DNA from: Neomegalonema sp.
GTDB taxonomy: Bacteria; Pseudomonadota; Alphaproteobacteria; Rhodobacterales; Rhodobacteraceae
Reading direction: 5' to 3'
Length of the DNA: 64,000 bases
NCBI GenBank assembly: GCA_022760435.1
Contig: JALEFY010000025.1
Span: forward strand, 1 to 64,000
Part shown: piece after piece, positions 17,928-27,600 of the stretch
Numbering within the stretch: position 1 is the first letter of the stretch
How the letters are laid out: each line of letters begins with the position of its first letter
Program-made: the position numbers and the translations under genes
Notes under the pieces: generated by a model
Told to the model about the DNA's origin: nothing
The model's input: the letters and a program-made list of their open reading frames with translations, nothing else
Database searches by the model: none

Positions 17928-19013
17928 GTGTCTGAGGATGACGGTGCCGATGGCAAACGCGAGGGCGCGGCAAAAGGATCCGGTCCCCGTCCGAAAGGCG
18001 CCAGCAAAGCCGCCTCGGAGGGCGCGACTGAAGCGTCCGCGCGGCCTTCTGCCTCTAGCCGACGCCGGGCCCGCAGGCGCCGGGCTCGTCAGCAGGCCCA
18101 AAAGCGTGATGCGGCCCGGCAGAACTCGGTGCAGAATGCTGCGCAGGACAGCTTACAGACCCCTTCACCGGACAGCGGCAAGCGTGCGAACAACGCGCCG
18201 GTTGCCAGAAATGTTGGCTCGGCCCATAAACGCGCTGCGGGGGGCAAGCGGCCTGTCTCGACTGCGCAAGGCGGATCAGCATCGAATGAAGGCAATCAGG
18301 GCAAGCGCGGGCGCGCCATTTCGGGCGGCCCCACCGATCTCAAGCGAAACCGGCGCCGCACGGCGCGTCGATCGCACTCGGGCAGCAAGCGCAAGGGCGG
18401 GGATCAGCCCTTGATGAACAACTGCGTTCTCAAGCAAACCCGGACGGTTGCCCTTGTCGGTCTGATGGGCGCGGGCAAGAGCGCCATCGGACGCCGCCTG
18501 GCCAATGTGCTGCACGCCCCGTTTCGCGATGCCGATGATGAGATCGTGCGCGCTGCCGGTATGAGCATCGCCGAGATCTTCGAGCGCTTTGGCGAGCCGT
18601 ATTTTCGCGAAGGGGAGCGCCGGGTGATTGCGCGGTTGCTGGCCGATCCGGTGCATGTGCTGGCAACGGGAGGCGGCGCGTTCATGGATCCGCAAACCCG
18701 CGATGCGCTGAGCGCGCGGGCGATCACCGTCTGGCTGAAGGCCGATCTGGATACACTGGTCGAGCGCTGCTCGCGCAGAGATGGCAAGCGTCCGTTGCTC
18801 AAGAATGGCGATGTGCGCGAGACCTTGTCGCGCTTGATGTCGGATCGCTATCCGATCTATGAGCAAGCCGATGTTACGATCTCCACCGGGCAGGAGAGCC
18901 ATGGCGAGACCGTCCGGCGGTTGCTCGATGCGCTCGATGGCCGGGCGATCGAGGGCTGGAATGCGGCTTGCAGCGAAGATCTGGATCGCGATCCGGGGGC
19001 GGAGCCGGTATAG
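17928..19013 (+). CDS. aroK: Shikimate kinase with long basic N-terminal extension
   Basis: Phosphorylates shikimate with ATP in aromatic amino-acid synthesis. The kinase domain occupies about residues 163-340: Walker A GLMGAGKS (178-185), shikimate-binding DADDEI, GGGAF and the lid region RPLL. Ahead of it are about 160 residues rich in Ala, Arg, Lys, Ser and Gly, probably disordered and strongly basic. The GTG at 17928 is preceded by GGAG at six bases, which supports the long form. The alternative ATG at 18414 would give a normal-sized AroK of about 200 residues but has only a distant GGGG. aroB follows on the same strand, as usual. Confidence 0.85.
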   Translation: MSEDDGADGKREGAAKGSGPRPKGASKAASEGATEASARPSASSRRRARRRRARQQAQKRDAARQNSVQNAAQDSLQTPSPDSGKRANNAPVARNVGSAHKRAAGGKRPVSTAQGGSASNEGNQGKRGRAISGGPTDLKRNRRRTARRSHSGSKRKGGDQPLMNNCVLKQTRTVALVGLMGAGKSAIGRRLANVLHAPFRDADDEIVRAAGMSIAEIFERFGEPYFREGERRVIARLLADPVHVLATGGGAFMDPQTRDALSARAITVWLKADLDTLVERCSRRDGKRPLLKNGDVRETLSRLMSDRYPIYEQADVTISTGQESHGETVRRLLDALDGRAIEGWNAACSEDLDRDPGAEPV

Positions 19014-19036
19014 CGGCGGGCTCGACTCAGGGCTGC

Positions 19037-19174
19037 GGCGAGCGATCCAAGTGGCGAGCGATCCATGTGGCAAGCGACCCATGCGGCGCGTGATCCTCAT
19101 CCCCGGTGGTCTTGGTAATAGGCGACCTTGGCAGTAGGCGACCTTGGCAATAGGCGATCTTGCGAGAAAGATCG
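19037..19174. repeat. Two adjacent 16-bp tandem arrays between aroK and aroB
   Basis: Array A: GGCGAGCGATCCAAGT (19037), GGCGAGCGATCCATGT (19053), GGCAAGCGACCCATGC (19069) and a decayed fourth unit (19085-19100). Array B: CTTGGTAATAGGCGAC (19111), CTTGGCAGTAGGCGAC (19127), CTTGGCAATAGGCGAT (19143) and a decayed fourth unit from 19159. The two arrays have different units but the same 16-base period. They fill most of the 246-base gap between the two genes. Confidence 0.85.
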
Positions 19175-19259
19175 GTTGAAACAGGCACTTATATTGGCGC
19201 CCGGCGCAGCTCAGGCCCTCAGGGGACAGGCGGCGATCGGGCGGGAAAGCGAGGCAGGG

Positions 19260-20396
19260 ATGAGCAGCGAAACTCTTCAGGCGCGGCGCGAGATCGTCCC
19301 GGTTGCGCTCGGTGCGCGGTCTTATGAGATCCATATCGGTCCGGGGCTGCTCGATGATGCTGGCGCTCTGATCGCGCCCTTGCTGCGCCGCAAGCGGGTG
19401 GCGATCGTCACCGATGAAACGGTGGCGGGCCTGCATCTTCAGACCTTGCAAGCCGGTCTGGCCAGCGCCGGGATCGAGAGCGAGGCGGTGGTCGTGCCTC
19501 CCGGTGAGGCGAGCAAGAACATGGGCCAGCTCGCCGCGTTGGTCGAACAGCTCCTGGCGCTGAAGGTGGAGCGCGATGATGTGGTGCTCGCGTTCGGCGG
19601 CGGGGTGATCGGCGATCTGGCGGGCTTTGCCGCCGCGGTGCTGCGCCGGGGCGTGCGCTTCGTGCAGATCCCGACCACGGTGCTGGCGCAGGTGGACAGC
19701 TCGGTCGGCGGCAAGACCGGCGTCAACACCCCGCAGGGCAAGAACCTCGTTGGCGCCTTTCACCAGCCCAGCCTGGTGCTGGCCGATACCGATGTGCTGG
19801 GCACGCTCACGGGGCGCGAGTTCATCGCTGGCTATGGCGAGGTGGTGAAATACGGCCTGCTCGGCGATGCGGCGTTTTTTGACTGGCTCGAGGATAACGC
19901 CCCGAGCCTTGCGGCGGGGGATGAGGCGGCGCGGATCCATGCCATCAAGACCTCTTGCGAGGCCAAGGCGGCGATCGTGGCGCGCGATGAGACCGAGCGC
20001 GGGGATCGGGCGCTGCTCAATCTCGGCCACACCTTCGGCCACGCGCTCGAGGCCGCGACGGGGTATTCGGATCGGCTGCTGCATGGCGAGGGAGTGGCGA
20101 TCGGCATGGCGCTCGCCTTCGAGGCGTCGCAGCGGCTCGGCCTGTGCGCGCAGGAAGCCCCGAGCCGGGTGCGCGCGCATCTGCGTACGATGGGGATGAA
20201 GACGGATCTCACCGACATCGACGGCGCTCTGCCCGATGCCGATGGGCTGATGGCGCTGATGGCGCAGGACAAGAAGGTGCAGGACGGCAAGCTGACCTTC
20301 ATCCTGGTGCGCGCGATCGGCGAGGCCTTCCGCACTCAGGATGCCGATCTGCAAGTGATCCGCACCCTGCTGGCGGAGGAGCTGGGCAAGCGGTGA
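19260..20396 (+). CDS. aroB: 3-dehydroquinate synthase
   Basis: Converts DAHP to 3-dehydroquinate with NAD and a divalent metal, the second step of the shikimate pathway. The NAD/substrate region GGGVIGDLAGFAAAVLRRG and QIPTTVLAQVDSSVGGKTG is intact. The metal ligands lie in NLGHTFGHALEA and HGEGVAIGM. From the ATG at 19260 the product is 378 residues, normal for the family; GAGGCAGGG precedes it. Further upstream in-frame starts would read through the 16-bp repeats and are rejected. Downstream of aroK, with the two shikimate genes likely sharing a transcript despite the repeat-filled spacer. Confidence 0.95.
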   Translation: MSSETLQARREIVPVALGARSYEIHIGPGLLDDAGALIAPLLRRKRVAIVTDETVAGLHLQTLQAGLASAGIESEAVVVPPGEASKNMGQLAALVEQLLALKVERDDVVLAFGGGVIGDLAGFAAAVLRRGVRFVQIPTTVLAQVDSSVGGKTGVNTPQGKNLVGAFHQPSLVLADTDVLGTLTGREFIAGYGEVVKYGLLGDAAFFDWLEDNAPSLAAGDEAARIHAIKTSCEAKAAIVARDETERGDRALLNLGHTFGHALEAATGYSDRLLHGEGVAIGMALAFEASQRLGLCAQEAPSRVRAHLRTMGMKTDLTDIDGALPDADGLMALMAQDKKVQDGKLTFILVRAIGEAFRTQDADLQVIRTLLAEELGKR

Positions 20397-20421
20397 TCCG
20401 CTCGCCCGCAGGCTGAAGGGC

Positions 20422-20859
20422 TCAGCGCAGGCGCTGGACGTTCAGGCGTTCGGCGCTGGCGGCGCAGATCAGTTTTTTGCCATCGGCCGTGTTGGCTTCA
20501 TAAATCGCGAGTGCCGAGCGCATATGGCTCCCGGCATCCTCGCTGCCAAAAACGGCGACAGAGCCGCCCGCGCTGCCGACACCGCCCCATTGCAACTGAT
20601 CCATGCTATCCGAGCGCCAGCGCAGCAAGGGGCTGCCATCGAGAAAGCACACGACCTCGCCCGGTGACAGGCTTGGTGCGGCGCTTTGGTTCTGGCTCTG
20701 GGGAGCCGGGGAGGGGGTGGCGGCACCTTCTTCACCACCGGCTCTTGCGGCATGAAACAGCAATCCACTGATCACCATGCCGCCCAATACCACGCTCAGC
20801 CCCATCCCGAGCGTTGCGATCGCGCCACCTCTGCCCCCGATTGCGGTCAAAACTCTCAT
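20422..20859 (-). CDS. Small membrane-anchored hypothetical protein
   Basis: A 145-residue protein with an N-terminal hydrophobic helix (about residues 14-38) that acts as anchor or signal peptide. A Pro/Ser/Gln-rich linker follows, then a compact domain from about residue 65 with two cysteines (VVCFLDG and KLICAAS) that could form a disulfide if periplasmic. AGGAGG sits seven bases before the ATG at 20859, so translation is well supported. It is divergent from secG and converges on aroB. No family recognised. Confidence 0.65.
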   Translation of the reverse strand: MRVLTAIGGRGGAIATLGMGLSVVLGGMVISGLLFHAARAGGEEGAATPSPAPQSQNQSAAPSLSPGEVVCFLDGSPLLRWRSDSMDQLQWGGVGSAGGSVAVFGSEDAGSHMRSALAIYEANTADGKKLICAASAERLNVQRLR

Positions 20860-21007
20860 CGCTGCGCCTCCTGTTGCACTTTACCGGCCCGCCTCTCTCG
20901 ACAGACCCGAGCGGCTGCGCTAAGCCCTCGCGGTCTGCGCTGCGAGCCCCTATCTGCCTCATTGCGCAATTTGCTGCTTTCACACAACCGAACTGGTCGT
21001 TCTCGCC

Positions 21008-21415
21008 ATGGAAAATGTCGTTCTCATCATCCACCTGATCCTCGCGCTGCTGCTGATCGGCGCGATCCTGTTGCAGCGCTCGGAGGGCGGTGCGCTCGGG
21101 ATGGGCGGTGGCGGCGGTGGCGGCGGCGGCGGCGTGATGTCGGGCCGGAGCGCGGCAACGGCGCTGTCGAACGGCACCTGGATCCTGGCCGCGGCCTTTG
21201 TGGTGACCTCCTTGCTGCTCACCCTTTTTGCCACGCAATCGGTGCGCGATACTTCGATCATCGAGACGCCGCCAGCGGCCGAAGGTCCGGCGGGTACCCC
21301 GGCACCGGGCCTGACGCCCGATGATATTCCGCTGGCACCGCCGAGCCGACCGGCGCCGGTGGACCCGACCATCCCGCCCGCCGGGGACAACCCGACGATC
21401 CCACCGGCTGAGTAG
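21008..21415 (+). CDS. secG: Preprotein translocase subunit SecG
   Basis: A 135-residue inner-membrane subunit of the SecYEG channel. Helix one is VVLIIHLILALLLIGAILL, followed by QRSEGGALGMG. A run of about ten glycines comes next, then SGRSA and helix two, WILAAAFVVTSLLLTLF. The C-terminal 45 residues are a Pro/Ala-rich tail, longer than in E. coli SecG. No Shine-Dalgarno sequence is visible before the ATG at 21008, unlike most genes here, so it may be leaderless or weakly initiated. Its order upstream of pyrG resembles Rhodobacterales, but here five glycosylation-type genes lie between. Confidence 0.88.
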   Translation: MENVVLIIHLILALLLIGAILLQRSEGGALGMGGGGGGGGGGVMSGRSAATALSNGTWILAAAFVVTSLLLTLFATQSVRDTSIIETPPAAEGPAGTPAPGLTPDDIPLAPPSRPAPVDPTIPPAGDNPTIPPAE

Positions 21416-21531
21416 CGCCGGGCGCAGGGGGGCAGTGGGCGACGCTGAAGTTTGATGCGCCCAATGCCCCGGACGCAGGCGCCTTTGGCAAGAAGTGCCG
21501 GGGATATGGGAGGGGATCACGGGAGGGGATC

Positions 21532-23349
21532 ATGGCTCGATCGAAAGCGGGGAATGCGGCTGGTTCGGGGCTGATCGGCTGGCTGCAACGCATCAGCGGC
21601 GCAACCCAGGGCGCCTTTGCTGCCTGGGCATCGGACCGGCAATGGCGGCGCATCCTGCTGATTGCGCTTGTCGCACTGGCGATCTTCGTGCCCGGTCAAT
21701 GGAGCCACGGCCCGACCGATCGCGATGAGGGCCGCTTCATCCAGGCTTCCAAGCAGATGCTGGAGAGCGGCGATTTCATCGATATCCGCTTTCAGGATGA
21801 GCCGCGTCACAAGAAACCTGTCGGCATTTACTGGTTGCAAGCCGCCTCTGCGAGCCTGTTTGGCGGGGCAGAGGCGCCGGTGGGCGCTTTCCGCATCCCC
21901 TCATTGATCGGCGCGGTGCTGGCCAGTTTGCTCGGGGTCTGGGCGCTGCGCCCGTTGATCGGCGCGCGTGCGGCGCTGCTGGCGGGGGTGATGATCGCCG
22001 GGCTGCTGATGCTCAATGTCGAGGCGCGGATCGCCAAGACCGATGCGTTCCTGCTCGCCTGCGTCGTTGCGAGCATGGGCGCGCTGGCGCGATTGTGGTT
22101 CGGGCTCAAGGACGACCCGCGCGAGCATGCCTGGTATGTCTTCTATTTCTGGACCGCGCTGGCGGTGGGCACCTTGATCAAGGGGCCGATCGTGTTCTTG
22201 CCGGTGCTCGGGGTGATCTTGTGGCTGTGCATTCTGGAATGGAATTGGCGCGGGCTCACCCGGCTGGGCTGGAGCTGGGGCGTGATCTGGTTCGCGCTGA
22301 TTGCGCTGCCCTGGTTCGTGGCCATCGGGGTGAAGACCGAAGGCGCGTTCTTCTTTGCCTCGGTGGGCGAGGACATGATGAGCAAGGTCGCCAGTGGTCA
22401 GGAGGCGCATGGCGCCCCGCCGGGCTTTTATCTGCTGGCGCTTTGGGGGACGTTCTGGCCGTGGACGGCGCTGCTGGCGCTGGCGGTGCCCTGGGCCTGG
22501 CGTTGGCGCCGTGCGCCTGAGACCGCGTTTCTGCTGGGCTGGATCATCCCGGTCTGGATCCTGTTCGAGCTGGTGCCGACCAAGCTGCCGCATTACGTGC
22601 TCCCGGTCTATCCGGCGCTGATCGCGCTGGCGGCGGCAGCGGCGCTGGACGGGTCCGGACGCCCGCGCGGCGGGCTGTTCTGGATCTGCGCGGTGCTCTG
22701 GGCGATCCCTGCGCTGGTACTGCCGATCGGGATCGCGGGCTTGCCCTTTGCGCTCGAACAAGAGCTCGTCCCCGGCGCCCTGCTCCTCTCGGCCTTCGCG
22801 TTGCTCAGCCTGATCCTCGCCTGGCGCTGGCTGCTCCAGGGCGCTTGGATCGGCTATTTGCGCGGCGCGCTGATCGGGGCCGGGCTCACCTATGCGAGCG
22901 CCTTTGCTTTCGCCTTGCCTGCGCTCGACACGGTCTGGATTTCCGAGCGGATCACCGAACAATCCGCGCCCTATCGTGCCTGCGCCGCCGAGCTCGGCCT
23001 GCCAGCGCCTTTCTTTGCCTCCGCCGGGTATCGCGAGCCGAGCCTTGTGTTCCTGATGGGCACGGACACCGCGCTCATTTCTCCCGAGCGCGCGGCTCCC
23101 TGGCTCATGGAGCAACGCGGCCCTGCCGGTGTCTGGATCAAGCAGCGCGATCGCGCGCGCTTTGAGGCCGCGCTTCCCGAGGGGCCGGAGGGTATCGTCG
23201 AGGTGAGCCGACTGACCGGCTTCAATTACAACCGCGGCAAAGAAATCACCGTTGCGCTGGTGCTGCGCGCCGATGACCCGGCGCTTGCTTGCACGCAGGC
23301 CCGGTTCAATGCGATGCAGAGCGCCGAGCGGCCTTCGACCGCGCAATAG
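21532..23349 (+). CDS. GT39/ArnT-like glycosyltransferase
   Basis: A 605-residue multi-pass membrane protein of the PMT/ArnT type, which moves sugars from polyprenyl-phosphate carriers to lipid A or other envelope acceptors on the periplasmic side. The first periplasmic loop holds the acidic catalytic motif D63-x-D65-E66 (PTDRDEGRF). RHKKPVGIYWLQ is the matching ArnT-like block. Around ten hydrophobic helices follow, then a periplasmic C-terminal part. The ATG at 21532 is preceded by a duplicated GGGAGGGGATCA ribosome-binding region. A GT2 and a LAB_N protein follow directly, a trio consistent with making and using a polyprenyl-phosphate sugar donor. The sugar is unknown. Confidence 0.88.
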   Translation: MARSKAGNAAGSGLIGWLQRISGATQGAFAAWASDRQWRRILLIALVALAIFVPGQWSHGPTDRDEGRFIQASKQMLESGDFIDIRFQDEPRHKKPVGIYWLQAASASLFGGAEAPVGAFRIPSLIGAVLASLLGVWALRPLIGARAALLAGVMIAGLLMLNVEARIAKTDAFLLACVVASMGALARLWFGLKDDPREHAWYVFYFWTALAVGTLIKGPIVFLPVLGVILWLCILEWNWRGLTRLGWSWGVIWFALIALPWFVAIGVKTEGAFFFASVGEDMMSKVASGQEAHGAPPGFYLLALWGTFWPWTALLALAVPWAWRWRRAPETAFLLGWIIPVWILFELVPTKLPHYVLPVYPALIALAAAAALDGSGRPRGGLFWICAVLWAIPALVLPIGIAGLPFALEQELVPGALLLSAFALLSLILAWRWLLQGAWIGYLRGALIGAGLTYASAFAFALPALDTVWISERITEQSAPYRACAAELGLPAPFFASAGYREPSLVFLMGTDTALISPERAAPWLMEQRGPAGVWIKQRDRARFEAALPEGPEGIVEVSRLTGFNYNRGKEITVALVLRADDPALACTQARFNAMQSAERPSTAQ

Positions 23350-23379
23350 CCGGGCGATTTCTCGAGCCCTTGCCCTGCA

Positions 23380-24198
23380 ATGACGTCTGTATCGGATCCC
23401 GTGATGAGCGAGCCTTCAATCTTTGCCCCGTCCGACAATGGTCTCGCGCCGCGTATCACGGTGATCGCGCCGATGAAGAATGAGCGCGAAGCGGTGGCGG
23501 ATCTCGCGCGCGAGATCGGGGAGGCTTGCGCGGCGCTGGCGCCCTTCGAGGTGATCTTTGTCGATGATGGCTCGGATGACGGCACCGATGCCGAGATCGA
23601 TCGTTTGCACGCGCAGATGCCCTGGCTGCGCCGGATCAGCCACGCGCAGAGCTGCGGCCAGTCGGCGGCGGTGCTCACCGGCGTGCGCCATGCGCGCGCC
23701 CCGATCTGCTGCACGCTCGATGGCGATGGCCAGAACCCGCCGAGCGAGATCCCCAATCTCGTGGCACCGCTGCTGAGCGATGCGAGCGGGCGGCTGGGGC
23801 TGGTGGCCGGGCAGCGGGTGGGGCGGCAGGATACCTGGGGGCGACGTCTGGCGTCGCGCATGGCCAATGGTTTACGATCCTGGATGCTCAAGGACGACAC
23901 CCGCGATACCGGTTGCGGGCTCAAGGCGTTTCGCCGCGATGCGTTTCTGGCGCTGCCATTCTTCGATCATCTGCACCGCTATCTTCCGGCGCTGTTTCAT
24001 CGCGAGGGCTGGGAGATCGCCCATATCGATGTGAGCCACCGGGCACGCGCGCAGGGCAGCTCGAAATACACCAATATCGGCCGGGCGCTGGTCGGGATCA
24101 CTGATCTGTTCGGGGTCTGGTGGCTGATCAAGCGCCGCAAACTGCCGGAGCTGCGCGATACGGTGCGCGCGGGTCCGGATCAAGGAGCCGTCGAATGA
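23380..24198 (+). CDS. Family 2 glycosyltransferase (DPM1/ArnC-like)
   Basis: A 272-residue GT-A enzyme, probably making a polyprenyl-phosphate-linked sugar from a nucleotide sugar. The N-terminal strand TVIAPMKNER is followed by VDDGSDDGT, the metal-binding DGDGQNPP, and the DTGCGLKAFRRD acceptor loop typical of dolichol-phosphate-mannose synthase relatives. No C-terminal transmembrane pair is seen, so it is probably cytoplasmic or peripheral. The ATG at 23380 or the one at 23404 (MSEPSIF) could be used; neither has a strong site. Its stop overlaps the next start as ATGA. Confidence 0.88.
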   Translation: MTSVSDPVMSEPSIFAPSDNGLAPRITVIAPMKNEREAVADLAREIGEACAALAPFEVIFVDDGSDDGTDAEIDRLHAQMPWLRRISHAQSCGQSAAVLTGVRHARAPICCTLDGDGQNPPSEIPNLVAPLLSDASGRLGLVAGQRVGRQDTWGRRLASRMANGLRSWMLKDDTRDTGCGLKAFRRDAFLALPFFDHLHRYLPALFHREGWEIAHIDVSHRARAQGSSKYTNIGRALVGITDLFGVWWLIKRRKLPELRDTVRAGPDQGAVE

Positions 24199-24524
24199 GC
24201 GAATGGATCTTCTGGGCGCTCGGCGTGGACAGCATGGCCAAGGCGGCCTGGGTCGGCTTTGGCCTGCTCGGCCAGATGTTGTTCATGGGCCGGTTTCTGG
24301 TGCAATGGATCGCCTCGGAGCGAGCCGGGCGGGTGGTGATCCCCGTCGCCTTCTGGTGGTTCTCGATCGGCGGCGCGCTGATTCTGCTGTCCTATGCGAT
24401 CTATACCGGGGACCGGGTGTTCATCATCGGCCAGTCGACCGGGATGATCATCTATATCCGCAACCTGATGCTGCACCAGCGGGAAAAACGTGCGCTGGCG
24501 CAGCCGGCCGAGGTGGACGGCTAG
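24195..24524 (+). CDS. LAB_N domain membrane protein
   Basis: A 109-residue protein with three hydrophobic helices, matching the lipid A biosynthesis N-terminal (LAB_N) family: RFLVQWIASE, IPVAFWWFSI and IIGQSTGMIIYIRNLML. Such proteins occur beside GT2 and GT39 genes and are thought to assist envelope-lipid glycosylation; the biochemical role is not settled. AAGGAG precedes the ATG at 24195, and the start overlaps the upstream stop codon, showing translational coupling with the GT2 gene. Confidence 0.87.
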   Translation: MSEWIFWALGVDSMAKAAWVGFGLLGQMLFMGRFLVQWIASERAGRVVIPVAFWWFSIGGALILLSYAIYTGDRVFIIGQSTGMIIYIRNLMLHQREKRALAQPAEVDG

Positions 24525-24614
24525 GCCTTCGCGCGCTAAGCCCGGCCATGGTCAATGAAACAGAAGGCAGCGGACATCGGATCCGCGCCCGATCAGCCTT
24601 GAGTATCGAGACAG

Positions 24615-27600
24615 ATGGCACAAGCTTCCGTGAGTGATATTGCAAACAGCCTGCTTGGCTCGGTTTCATCCATGCTGCGGCGGCGGCAAGCGGGCGATGG
24701 TTTCGCGGCGCTGACCGGGGCCGAGGATGTGCGGGCGCTCTATCGGGTGATCCTGGGGCGCGAATGCGCACCGACCGATATTGCCGAGAAGGGGCAGCAG
24801 CCGCTTGGCGTGGTGGCGCGGGCGATGTTCGGCTCGCAGGAATTTGCCGAGCGGATCTGGCCCTCCCTGAGCGAGGGCGGCGATCTGCTGCATGAAAAGC
24901 GCCTCGATGGGCAAGCCTTTGCGCAGACCCAGGCCTGGATGGCTCAGCGCTTGAGCGGGCATGCCCCGCATAACTGGCGTCAGGCGCTTGGGGCGCTGGG
25001 CGCGGCGCATCCCGAACTCGGGGCGGCGATCGCGGGCGTGCCGGTGGAGAAGGCGGTGCAGATCCTTACGGCTGCGCGCGATGATCGGCCGGTTGAAAAG
25101 CCGGTCGAGCCGACGCTCAGCGAAGAAGAGATCGCGCTATGCGATCAGGCCGGTGGGCTTTTCGCGCTCATACTGGGACGCAAGCCCGAAGCGGAGCTGG
25201 ACCTTCTCTCACGCGCCAAACGCCCCTGGCAGGACGAGATCCGCGAATTGCTGTGCTCCGATGAGTTCTCCCATAACGTGATCGATCGGCTGATCGAGGG
25301 GCGCAAGCTGCCGCATCAGGGGCTATCGTCGGTGCCCGATCCGGTGCTGCTTGGTCGGGCCGCGGACCGGGTCGAGGGGGCGCTCCCGCTGCGTGGCTTG
25401 CCACTGGAAAGCTGGCCGCTGCTGATCGGTTCGATGCTGGAACTGGCGCCGCTGCGGGCGTTGATCGAAGAAGGCGCGGCCGAGGATCCGGAGCGGCTCG
25501 GCGCCGAGAAAGCACGGCTGGAAGCGGCGATTGCCAATGCGACCGGGCGCGTGCAGGCGGTGCGCATCCTGCGCGCGCAGATCGTCGAGCGTCAGAGCCT
25601 TGAGATCAGCGTGAGTGCGATCCCTCCCCAAATGGCGCCGCTCGCGGTGAGCCTGCATACGGATCTGGACGGGGCGGCGCTGGCGCAAACCGAGATCAAT
25701 TGGCCGGAACTGGCCGAAGCGCCGGTGGCGTCTTCCGAGCGCGAGGATGCGGGCGCAGAACCCTTGCAGACCGAGGTCACGCTGGCGCTCTCTCCCTTTG
25801 AAACAGTGCCCGAGCGCCTGTTCGTTCGGGCCGCGATTGGCTCGAACGCGGCGCTGCCGCTGGTTGTGCAAACCAGCCTGCCGGGTGCCGAGCGTGAGGC
25901 GGTGCTGGCGCGCATTGCTCATCTGCTGGTGCGCGATGAGCGGCAACGGGCGCAAAGCGAGTTGACCGCCTTGCAGCGGCGCTTGCCATTTGATGCCGAG
26001 ATCGCGGCCCTGCGGATCGAAGAAGCCTTCTGGGCAGGCGAGAATGATCGGGCGCAGTCGCTGTTTGAGCAATGGCAAGGCGCGGGCGCGGCGATAGCGC
26101 GGGTCGCGGCCCGGCGTGCCGCTGATCAACGTGATTGGCCCCGCGCTGCGAGCCTTTTGCAAACGCTGCTTGATACATCGGCGATGGAGCGTGCCTTGCT
26201 CGGGAGCGGTGCTGCGCCGACCTTGGTCGCGCCCCTGCTCGATGGCGCGCCGAGTGCTGCGCCCTCGGGCCTTGCGCGTGCGCTCGGGCGTGAGGATCTG
26301 GACAATAACGCCGCCGCGATCGAGGCGATGATCACGCTGTTCGTGCCGCCCGCCCGTATCGCCGTCTGGATCGAGCATCTGCCCAGAGCCCATAAGGGCG
26401 CGCTGTTGCAGTACCTGGCCCGGTCCGGCTCGCCAGCGGCGCAGCCGATCTTCTCCCATCTCGCGCCGCGCAAGGATCTGCCTTGCCTGATGCAACTGGG
26501 CATTGCCCGCTTTGCCAGCGATGACGGACGCCCGGATGTGGCGATGGCCTGGATCGAGACCGCGATGGCCGGCAAGCTAACGCGGGACCAGAAGATCCGC
26601 GCCGCCTATACCGCCCGCCACACCCGCAGCTTTGCGGGGCAGGCGCTTGCCTCGGATCTGTTCGCGCAAGTGAATGCCAAGAGCCCGGCCCGCAATATCG
26701 AGGAACTGGTGGCGCGTCTGGAGATCGATCTGTGCAAGCGCGACCCGCTGCGCGATCGCAAGCGCGGCGCGCAGGCCAGCAGCCGTTTGCGCGAGCTCTG
26801 CGTGCGCGAGCTTGAACGCGATCCGACGGATCCGGAGAAGCGGCATCGGCTTGCCAAGGCGCTGATCCTTCAGGGGCAACTGTCCGAGGGGATTTCGATT
26901 CTCGAATCGCTGCACGAGATTGATCCGGACAAGCGCAGCGTGCTGCTCGACCTCATCCAGACCCGCGCGCAGGTGAGCGAGCCCGAGACGCTGATCTCGC
27001 TTTGCGAGCGTTATCTGGCCGGCGGCTATGATGATCGGGTGGCAATCCACTACATTCGCGCCTTGCGTGCAGAGGACACCGCCGAGAAAGTGGCGCCGTT
27101 CATCGAGGCGCATTGGGAGGAGACCAGCGGCGCGATCCGGGGTGAGTATGCACGCAACTTCTTCTTTGTCGGCGAGTTCGACACCGCCCTGAGCAAGGCC
27201 GAGGCGCTGCTCGAGGCGGATCCGGACAATCGCATGGCGCGCACCGTTGCCATCGCCGCGACCATCGAGCTCGGTCAGCCCGATCGCGCCGCCGAGCATC
27301 TGCGCTTCTTTGATCCCGGCGATGACGAGGTCGTGTTCCTCGAGCAGCAATTGTTCCGCTACGCCATGGCTTACGGCGCCGAGGACAAGCGCGGCTGCCT
27401 GGAGCATCTGAACACGCTGTTCGCGCGCTATGGCTGCCAGCCAATCACCACCTTCCCCGGCCAGAAGCTGAGCTTTGACACGCTCAAGCCTTCGGGGATG
27501 TCGGTGCCCGCCAATGACATTATCGGCCCGGCGCCGGTTTATGACGGGCCTTTGGTCTCGGTGGTGATGACCGCCTATAATGCCGAGGATTACATTTATA

